Part shown: positions 43,072 through 54,046 of the stretch, piece by piece
How the letters are laid out: each line of letters opens with the position of its first letter
How positions within the stretch are numbered: position 1 is the stretch's first letter
From: Fagopyrum homotropicum
Taxonomy: Eukaryota; Streptophyta; Magnoliopsida; Caryophyllales; Polygonaceae
DNA length: 64,000 bases
Direction of reading: 5' to 3'
Assembly (NCBI GenBank): GCA_033239125.1
Contig: BSWB01000004.1
Coordinates: forward strand, 59,023,501-59,087,500
Notes under the pieces: model-generated
What the model saw: the letters and a program-made list of their open reading frames with translations, nothing else
The model's database searches: none
Told to the model about the DNA's origin: nothing
Made by a program: the position numbers and the translations under genes

Positions 43072-44003
43072 AAAAGAACCTTGACCAATGATGTGTCAAA
43101 ACCCTTGAACAAGAAGATCACCTTAACCCGCACTTCTTTAACCTTACACAAGTCTTCTAAGTAGGACAAGTACAAGGAGAGACTAGGATCGACCGGGAGC
43201 ACCAACCTTCAACAAGATTAACACACACAAGCACAATCTGGCAAGAACGTAACAACAATTCAACCAAAACTCTCCTTTGATTGAATAGCAATGAATAAAA
43301 TACGTACTCTGTAAGCGAATCCGTAAGTTCACACAATATGTGAAAATATCTCAAAATATAATCTCCTAAACAGTCTCCCCCTCTAAGGCTATTTATAGGG
43401 AAGATTAAACCTACTAAAACTAGGAAAAAATATATAGATATGATTTATAAAATATATCTTGTGAAAGATAATCTAGAAAAGATATCTTAAAAGATATAAA
43501 ATATAAAATCTAAAAAGATAGATACTAAATTATTCCCTAAGATAGTGTGAGAGATATTAAGGAATTATGCAAGATATAGTTGCCAACAAAATAGAAGATC
43601 ATGGCCGGGCCATTTGCAACTCTCGTTCCAAATGAAAGAAAATGACCACGAAAATCAATCGATTTTCCTATAGGAAAATCGGTCGATTTTCCTCTCTAAA
43701 ACTCGTCTTTGCTTTTATCCTTCTTCCTTGCTTGATGGATCTTCTTGGTCGTGGTTTGGCTCTTCTACAACAGCTAGCAATGTCACTAGGGAACCCTTGA
43801 GAGTGATGAGAGTTTCCTTGGGGGTAAATGTCATGAGAAGATCCATAACTTCATCTTGGATTGCCTTAGCTCTTGACCGTGTGATCGCTCCATCCATACT
43901 CGAATCTGAAGAAGGTGAAATTGAAGGAGTTGTTGGCTTCTCCTTTAATGCTTTAGCCTTTGAACGTGTAACTGGTCCTTGTATTGGAGATGGTCCCATA
44001 TCA
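43072..44003 (-). repeat. 5' LTR of R, inner end deleted
   Basis: Matches 24190-25154 of the 3' LTR closely. The other 210 bases of the LTR (counterpart of 23979-24190) and the primer-binding site are missing: the LTR passes straight into the gag leader. CTATAAATAG (minus) lies at about 43388-43397. Motif copies are at 43650-43691 (exact core 43678-43689). Confidence 0.8.
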
Positions 44004-44008
44004 TATAC

Positions 44009-44109
44009 GATGTCCTGATCATTTCTCTCAACTGCATTTTTATCAATTGGATCTCCCAAATGCTCCAAATAACACCGGAGGGTAAAAATAATTACCCGGG
44101 GGAAAAGTG
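44009..44109 (-). repeat. 5' LTR of T1, right remnant
   Basis: Starts GATGTCCTGATCATTTCTC, as in 17095-17115 and 62585-62605, and is cut after GGGGGAAAAGTG by the start of X3. It proves that R inserted into this LTR. Confidence 0.85.
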
Positions 44110-46607
44110 TGTAACACCCCGAATTCTCAAAACTCGGGACGCTACTGGTTAGGACCTCACAATGGGTCTTGACCTTAGTTTGATAACAACTTTACTAGGA
44201 TCTTACAACAAGACACAAATAAGGAAACCGAAATTCATAAAATGGTGTTTTAATGTCATGAATGTAACAACATGCGTCAAACAGCCAACAACGTACTTAA
44301 GATAATAAAAGTCTACATAACATCATACTAGAAAGGAAACATCAATGCAAAACCCAAACCCCACTCTAAGGAGTACGAAACCCAGGTTGACCACTACTTC
44401 CGTATCACTCAGCTACTGCTCTAACCTGTGGTAAATCTAAACAACAACATAAATCAACTGTTAGCTAGCTATCCAAATGTTAGATAAATGAGAATAGCAC
44501 ACACACACACAATAATAAAACTAAACACATATCATGCTTTCAGAGAAATCCACTTTATTATCTTTATTTAGGCCATTCACTCTTACTAATGATACTTATT
44601 TTGTGACACAAGGGATTCCCAAACCTCGGCTCCGCCCCGATGTAACCATCAGGAATGGATCTGATGCATCTCACCTTGTACTTGTATGGTCTGGGTATAG
44701 AGAACCTCCCAGTCTCCTAACAGAGCTGGGCAGTGATGTCACCGCCCGCTATACATACACTTGGGCCATAAAATAATAAAGGTCGTCCTATCCATGTTAT
44801 AATTATTAAACAATCAAGACACACCACTATCATCATTCAGCTAACATCTAGAAACCAGCTAAGTAAGTCGCAAGCGCTTACCTTAATCAAATTTCAACTC
44901 TCTTAATCTCAACTCGGTCTGCAACCGTACAAACTCAATAGCCTGTCATAAGAGGCAAGTGGATCAATAATGTATCCCCCTTATTAGAAGTCTCTAACTT
45001 CTAAGATACACAAATCGATCAAGAGAAGTTACCAAAATACCCTCATAAAGGTAAAAAGACTATTTTACCCCTGAGTCTCAAAACCCTAGAAATATTACTA
45101 GAATATTTCTAAAACTTCCTATGAAGTCCACAACCACAATCTAACACTCCCAAGAAAGATCTGGCTAGGTTGGAAGATTTTTCAAACTTTTAACTTTAGT
45201 GAGAACTCTCTAGGATCCTACTTTGACCCCTCTTAAATTACTCATACAAAAATCCAAAAATCCCAAATAAAATATCAATCATCTTTATGCAATGCACTCT
45301 ACTCATAAGAAGAACCAAAACTTAGAAGAGATCAATAACTAATCCTACACAAAAATCCCAAGTTGGCTCCTCAACACAAATTCCCCCATACTTAGCCAAA
45401 AATCTGCAGAATACAACTGCACCACTAGCCTACTTTGAACTCTAATGGATCCAGATCCGACCGTTGGATTGGCCTAAAATTTTAATACATCCTACTATGC
45501 ACATCCCTCTATATCATACTAAAAATTGAACGGTGGATAATAACGCAAAAGTATCGAAAAATAGGCTCAAAGTCGAATGCTCAACACAGTTTCTGGAAAT
45601 CAAATACTACGGATCTGCAAGCGGTTTAGGGATCGAAACTCACCAGCAGTGACTCAGGGACAAAGAAAGGGGCTGTAACAGGTCTCCTATTTGAGGCTTC
45701 TTTGAGGTAACACTTCACCTAATACAAAACACACACTCAGCGAGTGACATGGGGTACCATCTATCGAGAGGGGAGTTCTGCTTCTTACCTAAGGTTTTGT
45801 GACCAACTATGGAGGGAGTCTCCTTCGTCTCTTCTGGAGTGTAATGCAAGTGACCCAGAAACCTCCTAATTTAATCACTGCTACTGTTGTCACAAGGATG
45901 GGGATCATCCAGAGTTCCTGTGCAGAAAGCCGGATATAAACAAGGGAAAGACGGGGCTCTTACCACTGTCTACAGACAGTTTAGGCGGAAGGAGAGTTGT
46001 GCTTGCACAGGTATGATGCTCTTGTGTGACTTCTTCCTGAACGGTGGTTGCAAAAAAGGCACGACTAAGTACAAGTGACAGAAAAAGGGATAGGAGGAGG
46101 ATCGAGTGTCTTACCCGTGTTAAATCTCTCTCTCGGCCACCACAGAGGCGTCTAGGCTAGAGAGGTGAGTATGACCACTGTAGAGGCAACAATAGCTCCC
46201 CTCGACTGGATTCATGAAGGGAAAAGTGTGGGTTGTGGATCAGAGATAGGTACTCAGAGTCGAGGCTAAGGTCGGGCAACGCAAGGGTTTCCGGGAGGAT
46301 GTTACCTGCGCATTTGGTGAGGGTCCATGTTGACTGCTCGATGAAGGAATGGAGGCCGGTACATGTCCTCTACGTGGCAGTTGGATGGACAGCCTTCCTT
46401 CGTCCGCTATCAAGGTCACTAGTCAGGCACGCTTCATTGACAGCAAAGAGAGGGACTTACCTACTATCTCCACTGTGGGCGCAGAAGGTCGACGACAGTA
46501 GTGCTCGGAAGGTCGAAGAGGAGGCGTCGACTGTTGTGCCTGGGCTGGGAGATCGAAGAGGGGAAGTGTAGCGTGAAGCTTGAGATCCAATTTGTTGAGA
46601 TATGGAA
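44110..46607 (-). repeat. X-family LTR remnant (X3)
   Basis: Starts TGTAACACCCCGAATTCTC and follows X1 in order to about 45640 (CTACTGGTTAGGACCTCACA, the GACACAAGGGATT block near 44607). A GC-rich stretch to about 46607 occupies the place of the GC-rich end of X1 but is hard to align. No coding domain is seen in the open frames there. It cuts the T1 LTR at its left edge. Its right end is lost at the direct-repeat/copia junction. Confidence 0.7.
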
Positions 46608-46827
46608 GGTTGTGAAAGGGGATATGGCGTTGCAGATCCGGAATCACATCCGTATGGTAAGTGTATGTCCGGTTTCAAATTCTCGGCACATAATATTTGA
46701 AAATTCCTTGCAAAGGGAATCGTTAGTAGCACAAAATAATATATCATCAACATAGATTTGTAGTACTAATATATCGTTGCCTCTGGTTGTGAAAGGGGAT
46801 ATGGCGTTGTAGATCCGGAATCACATC
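46608..46827. repeat. 43-bp direct repeat flanking a copia scrap
   Basis: 46608-46650 and 46785-46827 are identical except for one base. The 134 bases between them are unrelated and encode a copia RT fragment. Confidence 0.9.
46651..46784 (-). pseudogene. pol: Ty1/copia reverse transcriptase fragment
   Basis: The minus strand is open for more than 40 codons and reads LVLQIYVDDILFCATNDSL, then CKEFSNIMCREFE. YVDDI with ND.LCKEF downstream is the copia (Pseudoviridae-type) RT catalytic region, unlike the gypsy RTs around it. Both sides end sharply at the 43-bp direct repeats, with no LTR or other copia sequence nearby. Too short to assign to a lineage. Confidence 0.8.
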
Positions 46828-46869
46828 GACTGTTGTGTTTGGACTAACTCTATCCGTCTATCCTCTAGA

Positions 46870-47414
46870 CATCTAATAGACTACAAAGTTGAGTCCACAT
46901 GTCCAATCCAGACCTCCGTCTCTAAGCCAACCTTTCCAGAGAAAGGTGGTACGCCCAGCTGATTGAATGTATTCAACCAGGAATCTAGTCGAGGCCCTTT
47001 GTACTCCTCGGGAGCTCTAATGGTCTCAGCAGTACGTTTCGGCATACATGGCACCTGAGTGGCTCCCCGAGACATATCAAAAGATCCCTCATGCACTGGT
47101 AGATTTGGGGCTCGCCTGTCCGTTCTGGCAGCCTCCTCTACACTTCGGATGTAATCACAAAACTCTGGTCCACCCATGGAGACACGATCCGAGTTATCTT
47201 ACTGGATTCGGTGTGACTGTTGTCACCCAGATCCATCACTCCTCGTCTCAGGGACAACACTCTCAACAATCTCCTCATGAACCTCCTCCACCACTGGTGG
47301 ATCAGCAGCGGGAACTTGTCCCTGTACTATCACTCTCGGAGGAAGAGGTGGTCTACCTCTACCTCGACCCACGGCAAAAGTTGCTCTAGTCCGAGCCATC
47401 TGCGGGGTATGCAC
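46870..47414 (-). pseudogene. gag: Tekay-type Gag N-terminal fragment (T2)
   Basis: From the ATG at 47414 (minus): MARTRATFAVGRGRGRPPLPP, an acidic stretch VVEEVHEEIVE, then stops near 47222 and 47200. A second open part (47177-46881) reads SVEEAARTDRRAPNLPVH and ends FNQLGVPPFSGKVG, close to the start of the gag domain. The leader before it (TATAAGGCTATATATAT) is shared with T1 (21824-21850). The rest of the element to the left is missing. Confidence 0.75.
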
Positions 47415-47480
47415 ACCTAACTTATAAGGCTATATATATATGCCATATGTGTATATATATACTGTCGAGATCCTCATAAG

Positions 47481-47802
47481 TGTAACACCCCGAATCCACG
47501 GGACTCGGAGAGCCACATTAGGCTAGGATCTCACAATGGATCCTGACCCTAGCCTGACAACAAGTTCACTGGACCTTACAACATGGCACTGACAGATATA
47601 AAAACAAATACATAAAACCGTATAAATTGTATAACCAAAGGTAAACAACAACATAGCCGAGTATGAAACGACATCCTCACACAGGAGGGAAAACAAGACA
47701 TCATCCTCACGCTGGAGGGAAAACATAAACAACCCCAAAACCAACCACCTAATGTACGAGAGTCCTCGGCTTGTCACCCTGTCAGATCACCCAGCAACGC
47801 CT
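47481..47802 (-). repeat. Tekay LTR, left part (T2/T3)
   Basis: Starts TGTAACACCCCGAATCC, as in the T1 LTRs, and is interrupted at 47802 by Athila C. It continues at 61021-62840. A Gag leader lies on its left and a polypurine tract with pol end on its right, so it serves as 5' LTR for one fragment and 3' LTR for another. Confidence 0.85.
47798..47802. repeat. Target-site duplication of Athila C (CGCCT)
   Basis: CGCCT at 47798-47802 and 61021-61025. Confidence 0.93.
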
Positions 47803-49525
47803 TGTTCGCCCCTAAAGGTGTGTGCAAATAAGCTTTAAATTTATAAAACTAGAATCAAGCAAGCGAACCCGCAGTGTACGGATCGACGTAGTTAAGCAAG
47901 AATTCCAGAGTATCGAACACAGGGATTTGGGTGGGAACAAATTCAATTGCAGATTATCAAGCGAGTAAATATGAGAGTTCTTGCAAATATTGGGAAAACA
48001 ACAATCCTAAAGATCCAAGTATCCAGCTGTGGCAATCGATTCAAGATATACTAATGATATAAAGACAGAGTTGAGATATGCAAAGGTATACTAATGTAAG
48101 GTAATCGTACGGTGAAGTTCCAAAAACCTTATATGACTCACCTACAAGACACTCTCTATACAGGTTGTTGAGGCTTCAATATAGAAAGGTTCTAAAGGCA
48201 AGAATTAATGTCAAATACCCAAACTTGTAATCCAAGGATCAAGACTAACTTAACCGATTACGGTTATGACACTCACAATCGAGGTAGAGGTTGTTGAGGC
48301 TTCACTACCACCTAGGAAAGGCAAGCCTAAACTAAGTTAAAGCAAATCTTTAACTTTGGATTAAAGTAAAAGCAGGTTCGTAAACTTAAGGGAAATTACG
48401 GTTAGATCTTGAGACTCCACGGCCGTGGAACTCAAGAACAAACTGTGATTTAGGGTTCGTCGACGATTCTCTCTAACTCTCAGGGTCTAATCTGTTTACG
48501 ATCGATCTATCATCATCTAAGCCACAACTATCAACCCTTCACCTTAGAATTGTTAAGGGTTTTTAGCCAATAACAGTCATGTTGATATCAAATTCAAGAA
48601 TTAAAAGATAGAAAGATGAAAACTTCCGAAAACTTTCAATAATCTTCAAACCAATCTCAAAGTCACAATCGAGAATGAATGTTATCAATAGATTCAAAAT
48701 TAGGCAAACAAACACAATCTTAGGAAAGAAGGAAGAACGGGATGTCAATCCGTTTCTAAATCAAACCTAAACAAGAAGAGAAATCTTCTTGCAACAATCT
48801 TCCAAAAACTCCGATCTTCCGTCGATCCGGAAATCTCAACAGCAATCTCCACCAAAAGTGCGAGATTAGGGCAAATCCCAAACACGAACTTCGATCTCCA
48901 ACGAGATGTAAATGCTTCTAAGCGAGGGTTAAGCGGGCGTAAGCGTGGATGACGGAATTTCTCTTCGTCCGTCTTTTTATAGGCAAGATAAAATATCGGC
49001 CCGGCCCAATCTTCAAAAGATCGTGGCTTCAAAATGTGGCGAAAAAGATCGCCAAGATCACGGTCGTGGAAGGTTCCACGACCGTAATTTAGAGCGTGGA
49101 AAGTGTCACGGTTTGAACCATGGATTCCACGACCGTAATAGTTACTGGAATGCATCACGCCTCTCTTTGCAAGGTTCCACGGCCGTGGAACTAAACGTGG
49201 TTTGTAGTACGGCCGTATTTTAGAGCGTGGTTTAGGGCAAGAACGTAATTCTTCCCTAGCCTCGTGCATTCCTCAAGTTGAACTCCATTTTGCTCTTAAG
49301 AATTCCCTCAATCCATGGACATACTCAATCAACTCTTCTTTGCTCGATTCCGTTCGGAAATGACTCTCAATCACCTATAATCAACATAAAGCTAGTGTAG
49401 ACATCCATATCGACAATATAGGCAAACTAGCTCACAAATGCAACAATGCTAAATCAAAGACTATCAATATGAATCAAATACACTTAGAAAACGTGCCTAA
49501 AATATCACAATATTTCATGCTAACA
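47803..49525 (-). repeat. 3' LTR of Athila C
   Basis: TGTTCGCCCC to GCTAACA. U3 palindrome cluster 49057-49238 and a lone palindrome 48417-48428. The 174-codon frame at 48745-49269 recurs unchanged in the other LTR simply because the LTRs are copies. Confidence 0.95.
49057..49238. repeat. Palindrome cluster in U3 of the C 3' LTR
   Basis: ATCACGGTCGTGGAA, TTCCACGACCGTAATTTAG, TTCCACGACCGTAA, the exact CCACGGCCGTGG (49177-49188), and ACGGCCGTATTTTAGAGCG. Confidence 0.87.
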
Positions 49526-49541
49526 AATAACCCCATACTTA
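49526..49541 (-). promoter_or_regulatory. 3' polypurine tract of Athila C
   Basis: TAAGTATGGGGTTATT on the minus strand, next to the LTR start. Confidence 0.85.
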
Positions 49542-50756
49542 ACACTTGCTTGTCCCTAAGCAAGGTCTTTCAAAAAGCTTTAAACAAGAGTTAGGATGAA
49601 ATATGTGTACCTTCTTAAAGCAATACTTCTTTTGGAGGAATGTGCCTTCTAAAGAATAGATCATTCTCAAATCTTGCTTCAATCGTTTATTAGACTTTCA
49701 TACACTTAATCAAAGAGTAAAAAGTAAAGAAAATTCATGAATTAATCAAACTTCTAAACAAGCATCATAACCTTCAAACATTATCAAAATCAATCATAAG
49801 AAACTTCAATTTAGATCACCAAGTCATATAACATTCTTTTGATCTTAAGGACTTTCAAAGAAAAGGTCTAGAATGTGGAAAGGGATGGAAACTTTTAAGG
49901 AATGTGGTGCATGAATCCGGGAAAGTGGACAACTACCTTCTTCTTCTTTTGCGGTTTCCGCAACACTTCAACTTAGAGCTTCGCTCTCTTCTTTCCATTT
50001 TTCGACTTTACTTTTGGAGTTATGGACAGAGGTGCACAAAAACCGAAGCCTAGGAGATTGGCGTTTCTCAATTTTTATGAGATGCCTCAAACCCTTAGCG
50101 CACATACCATAATCCGCTAGGAATATCGCTCAATCCGACTTTGGCAAGACACAAACACCCGGCTATGTGAATGGTGCCGAGTTACTTATCATCATGATTG
50201 ACTTCCCCAAACCTAGAATTTCTTTCTATTCTTTTGATTGCAAATAATTGCTCTCATGGCCCTCCCACATCAAACATGCCTTTTTCATTCACTTCTCCAA
50301 ATTCCCGGATAGGTAAAGGAGGTCAATATTTAAATGAGGAGCTAAAATGACCAAAGAAAGAAGAAAGAAAAATCGAATTGCCTTAAATCTCAACAAGAAG
50401 TATAAGAACTTATAGTGTGGTTTCAACTTCAATTTCTCAACATGATTTAGGTAACATTCATCACATTATGAAACTTGCAAAAGAGGTAAAATTCATTCAT
50501 TCAAATTCTTTTCAATTCACTATTCTTTTAAGCATGCAATTGTCATCAAACTCAATTCACAAGTAGTGATTATCATAGAAATCATCTCAATTCATTAGAA
50601 GCACAAAATTTTCAAAATTTTTCAATTTTTATGGGTTTTTCAAGTTCTTTTTCATGCAATGCGATAATGAAACGTGCAACAATATAATGAACATGCAAAT
50701 AGTCTCGAATAGAAGCAAGCATAGTGAGTAAGAGTTATTACAAACTTTTAGTACAT
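49542..50756 (-). other. Non-coding 3' region of C
   Basis: No protein frame is supported. It includes the block at 50049-50222 conserved with A and B. Confidence 0.7.
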
Positions 50757-50795
50757 CCCACCCCATACTTAGGACGAACATTGTCCCTAATGTTC
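50757..50795 (-). promoter_or_regulatory. Stem-loop plus internal polypurine-like tract (C copy)
   Basis: On the minus strand GAACATT, loop AGGGAC, AATGTTC (50776-50795), then TAAGTATGGGGTGGGA (50757-50771). Confidence 0.6.
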
Positions 50796-50879
50796 AAGAG
50801 AAAGAAAGAAAAGAAGAAAAGAAAAAGAAACTCACAAAGTGGTGGTGGAATGTCTAAAGCGAACGGTCAATCATCAAAT

Positions 50880-52492
50880 CCTCATCACTGCGGCGCTGGT
50901 GGAGGCGGGAATGGAGAGAAGCTAGGATCATAGAACCACCCAAACTGCTGGCGGTAGACGTCTCTCATCATGTGGTCGAGGTCGTCTAGGCGTCCATCTC
51001 TAGCATCGGCTCGGATCTCCAATGCTCCTACTCTCTCTGAAAGTCCGGAAGCCCAATCCGGCATCTGCTCGTACCATCCCGGAGCCTAACTATACCATGC
51101 TGGAGCGTCGGATGGTGCTGGTGGTGGTGGTGGTGCTGCTGTCTGCTCTGTAGACCAAGGAGGGGGAATGCCATACCATGTAGGAGGTGTGGTCATCCAC
51201 GTAGGCCTCTCACTCACGCTAGCGCGGCGAGAAGACGAGCTTGAAGCTCTAGCTGGACGTGGGGAACGTCTAGGTGCATCGGGAGCCGCCTCCGGCTGAT
51301 CTGGAAACGTGCCAAACTCCTCCTCAGCTCCTCCTCCACCCTCAAACTGATCTCCCATCTCCTCCTCCTCAACAACTGGTGGTGGGACATATGGGGGAGC
51401 TGCTATCCTGTTCGCATGCATAGCAGCGAACGTCTCCTTCTAATTATGGCGTCCCGCCATAATGGAGTACTCTGGTAGCCACTCTATACCCCTACCCGTC
51501 CTGCTCTCCCATGGCATGCCCGCATAAGGCGGACCTCTATGTGTGGGGAAAATGAGACCCCTAGTCATGAAAGCATGTAGCCCTAAAGGTACGGCCGGTA
51601 TACGGGTGCAAGCAAAAAAATCAACACCAAAGCTCCTAGCAATGTGGGTAACTATCCCACCATATCCTATGTTGCCCTTCTTCTTATTCTTGAGCTTGCT
51701 CATAGTAGCAGCCAAGAGAGTAGCACAATCAGCACGGCGTCCATACAACATGGAGTAGAGTAAAAAGAGCTCATCCGTCTTGATCTTTTGGGGCGTCTCC
51801 GTCCTAGGAAAGAGACACTCCGAAAGAACACGATGAGCAATCTTCAAGACTAGCTGGTACATCAACCTAGCCTTGGTGTCAGCAGGCTGCCAACGGTCCT
51901 CGCTAGCGTAAATCATCGCCACCTCCTCCCAAAAATCCTTGGCATAAACGCCACTAGGAAAGCGACCGTTAAAGGTCTCCTGAAACCCGAAAATGGTCCC
52001 AAACTCACGGATGCTAAGATGTTAGTCTCTTTCCATGAGACGGAAAGAGACGGTTCTGTCTACATGGTTGTGCTCAAAAGATGTCACAACCTCCCGTGTA
52101 ATCTCCTCATAAGCGTCTTCTCGGATAGCCGAGAAGACAATAAGTCCGGCTCTATCCAAGAGCCAAGTGAGGTCATCAACTATGTTGAGAGGAGCTAGGT
52201 CCTCCAACAACAAGTATCTAGGGCCAATCACTGGCCTCTCCTTGATCCTCTCGAGTGCATCGAGATGATCGTCGTGTATGGTCGGGATTCTAGGGTGAGG
52301 AGGTGAGGATGAAGGTGAAGGTGAGGATGGAGGTGAAGGGGAAGAGGGTGGTGGTGCCCTAGAGGATGAGGAGGAGGAGGGATTACCCTTCCTTTTCTTA
52401 TTCTGATCATTCTTCTTCTCTTTGATCCTCCCTGAAACTCTCCTTACAAAGTCCATTCTGTTGAAAATTACGGGCTGTTCTAAGGAAACCAC
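50880..52492 (-). pseudogene. Athila ORF3 (env position) of C, interrupted
   Basis: Minus strand from about 52492/52456: MDFVRRVSG, a basic KKRKG patch, a Ser/Pro-rich stretch (SSSSSSRAPPP), RIPTIHDDHLDALERIKERPVIGPRYLLLEDL, SAIREDAYEEITREVV. A TAA near 52022 stands where B has Tyr. Then DRWQPADTKARLMYQLVLKIAHRVLSE, ETPQKIKTDELFLLYSML, NIGYGGIVTHIARSFGVD, and MAGRHN followed by a TAG near 51440 where B has Trp. The tail is acidic and then rich in PTW/PAWY. Similarity to B over the whole length, broken at different places in the two copies, suggests the ORF was under selection in the family. No membrane segment is seen. Function unknown. Confidence 0.65.
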
Positions 52493-53060
52493 GGCCGTAA
52501 TTCCTCCAAAGACCGTGATTCGTCTCAGAAAATCACAAATCTCAGCAAATCAGCAATCAATCTCCACAACTGGCAGTCCTAATCTAATTTCTTCCAATCT
52601 CAATCACTTCTTCCTAAAAATCTCTAACAAAAACGAACCAAATCGGCAAGAATCAAGAAGAGAGAAAAAACCTATTTTTCAGATTGAAAAATCCGAATTG
52701 CGCGTTTGTTGGTGAATTTCCGCTCGATTCGTCACTTGGATTTTGTTGGTGGTTGAATTTGCTTCGGTTTAGGAGGAAGAATCGTTAAAAACGATTAAGA
52801 AACGAGGATTTGAGAGAGGGTCGTGGATTTCGGCAATTAGGGCGTGGAAGAGGGGTTTTGGGATGATTTTTGTGAAGAATGTGGTTTATATAGTCACAGG
52901 CAAAATTTTTGAAAATCACGGTCTGTCGGGGTGTTCCACGGCCATGGAAGTGTACGGAACCGTGGTTTTGGTGATTTTTCAAAGGATTTTGGAAATTACG
53001 GGTACTGTAGCTGTCACGACCGTGGTTTAGGCCGTGGAACCCTCTGTAAAGCTCCAAAGT
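52468..53060. repeat. Motif-rich spacer upstream of ORF3 in C
   Basis: CCACGGCCGTAATT (52491), GACCGTGATT, GGGCGTGGAA (52843), ATCACGGTC, TTCCACGGCCATGGAA (52935), ACCGTGG, and TCACGACCGTGG followed by TTTAGGCCGTGGAA (53015-53040). Confidence 0.8.
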
Positions 53061-53225
53061 CCAAATTTCGTCACTTTTCTTCAACATCATCCTCCTCTTT
53101 TCCTTTCCCATCGTTCCTACATCCAAAAACACGAACATACCGGAAGGAATCGAAGGCAAAAACAAAGCAAAAATGTTTATACTCAGCTAATCTATGAATC
53201 GAAAACAAAAACAAAAATGCAATAC

Positions 53226-53274
53226 CTTGGGTTGCCTCCCAAGAAGCGCTTTGTTTAAGGTCCGTAGCTAGACC
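53226..53274 (-). promoter_or_regulatory. Two-hairpin module after pol (C copy)
   Basis: CTTGGG-6-CCCAAG at 53226-53243 and GGTC-8-GACC at 53259-53274, just beyond the pol stop at 53285. The outer stem seen in B is weakened here. Confidence 0.6.
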
Positions 53275-53284
53275 AATCTCGCAC

Positions 53285-54046
53285 TTATTCGAGTGCGGTA
53301 GGCGCGAACTCCTCAGCTTGGAGTTCCGGCGTATACTTCTTGAGTCGTTGGCCGTTCACCTTAAAACTTCCGCTCGCTTCACCCCATACTTCAATTGCAC
53401 CATGGGGGAAAATACGCTTAATTAGAAAAGGTCCGGTCCAACGAGATTTAAGCTTACCTGGAAAGAGACGAAGCCTTGAATTGAAGAGGAGAACTTGATC
53501 TCCTTCTTTGAAGTCCTTTGGAATGATATGCTTATCATGCCAACGCTTTGCTCTCTCCTTATAGATTTTAGCGTTTTCATAAGCATTCAAGCGGAGTTCA
53601 TCCAGCTCATTGATGTCTAGGAGACGCTTCTCTCCCGCTTCCTTCATGCTGAAGTTCAACCACTTGATAGCCCAAAACGCTTTGTGCTCCAACTCTACCG
53701 GCAAGTGACAAGACTTCCCATACACAAGGTTGTATGGTGTGGTTCCTATGGGAGTCTTGTATGCAGTCCGGTATGCCCATAATGCATCGTCAAGTTTCAA
53801 GGACCAATCCTTCCTAGTCCTTGAAACCGTCTTCTCTAGGATTCCTTTGATCTCCCTATTTGAGATCTCAACTTGTCCACTTGTTTGTGGATGGTAAGGG
53901 GTAGCGATCTTGTGAGTAACCCCATACTTAGCTAGAAGAGCTTCAAAGCGCCGGGCAATGAAGTGAGAACCTCCATCACTAATGATCGTCCTTGGCGTCC
54001 CAAATCGCGGGAAAATGGTCTTGTTGAAGAACTTAACCACCACCAT
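53285..54046 (-). pseudogene. pol: Integrase core and C-terminus of C
   Basis: A 253-codon stretch on the minus strand: FGTPRTIISDGGSHFIARRF (second Asp), GQVEISNREIKGILEKTVSRTRKDW (catalytic Glu), AYRTAYKTPIGTTPYNLVYGKSCH, RAKRWHDKHIIPKDFKEGDQV, SRWTGPFLIKRIFPHGA and DLK-type end KKYTPELQAEE before TAA. The first Asp lies in the upstream frame at about 54155. A one-base deletion near 54063 separates the two. Apart from that the domain is complete. Integrase would insert the cDNA. No chromodomain is present. Confidence 0.92.

Larger units (their letters stand above)
23979..44003 (-). mobile_element. CRM-like chromovirus R, with Athila B nested in gag
   Basis: Begins TGATGCGGGG, ends CATATCA, and is flanked by a near-perfect TSD. 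Without B it is about 7.0 kb. Minus-strand order: 5' LTR remnant (about 43072-44003), gag (42980 to 42759, then 29726 to about 28480), protease, RT, RNase H, integrase and 3' LTR (23979-25154). The polyprotein runs on into the 3' LTR, a trait known for the CRM clade. The gag and its single CCHC knuckle also fit CRM/Galadriel-type chromoviruses. Assignment below chromovirus level is inference. Confidence 0.85.
15299..44109 (-). mobile_element. Tekay/Del-like chromovirus T1, interrupted by R and B
   Basis: The minus-strand order is 5' LTR (22091-23978 plus 44009-44109), tRNA-iMet-type primer site (22074-22086), gag with CCHC knuckles, RT, RNase H, integrase, a 3' UTR with a hairpin array, polypurine tract and 3' LTR (15299-17351). 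Coding parts are heavily broken and partly deleted. The 5' LTR was split by R at 23979 and its outer end is cut at 44109 by the start of X3, so the partner TSD is not visible. It lies inside X2. Confidence 0.85.

Noticed and set aside
44110..46607. X3 as a complete element with its own TSD
   Set aside because: I could not find the right-hand end or a matching AAGTG duplication. The sequence breaks at the 43-bp repeat.
48745..49269. A 174-codon frame repeated unchanged at 60240-60764
   Set aside because: It is antiparallel sequence within the two near-identical C LTRs and includes the palindrome cluster. Identity reflects the LTR pair, not a conserved gene.
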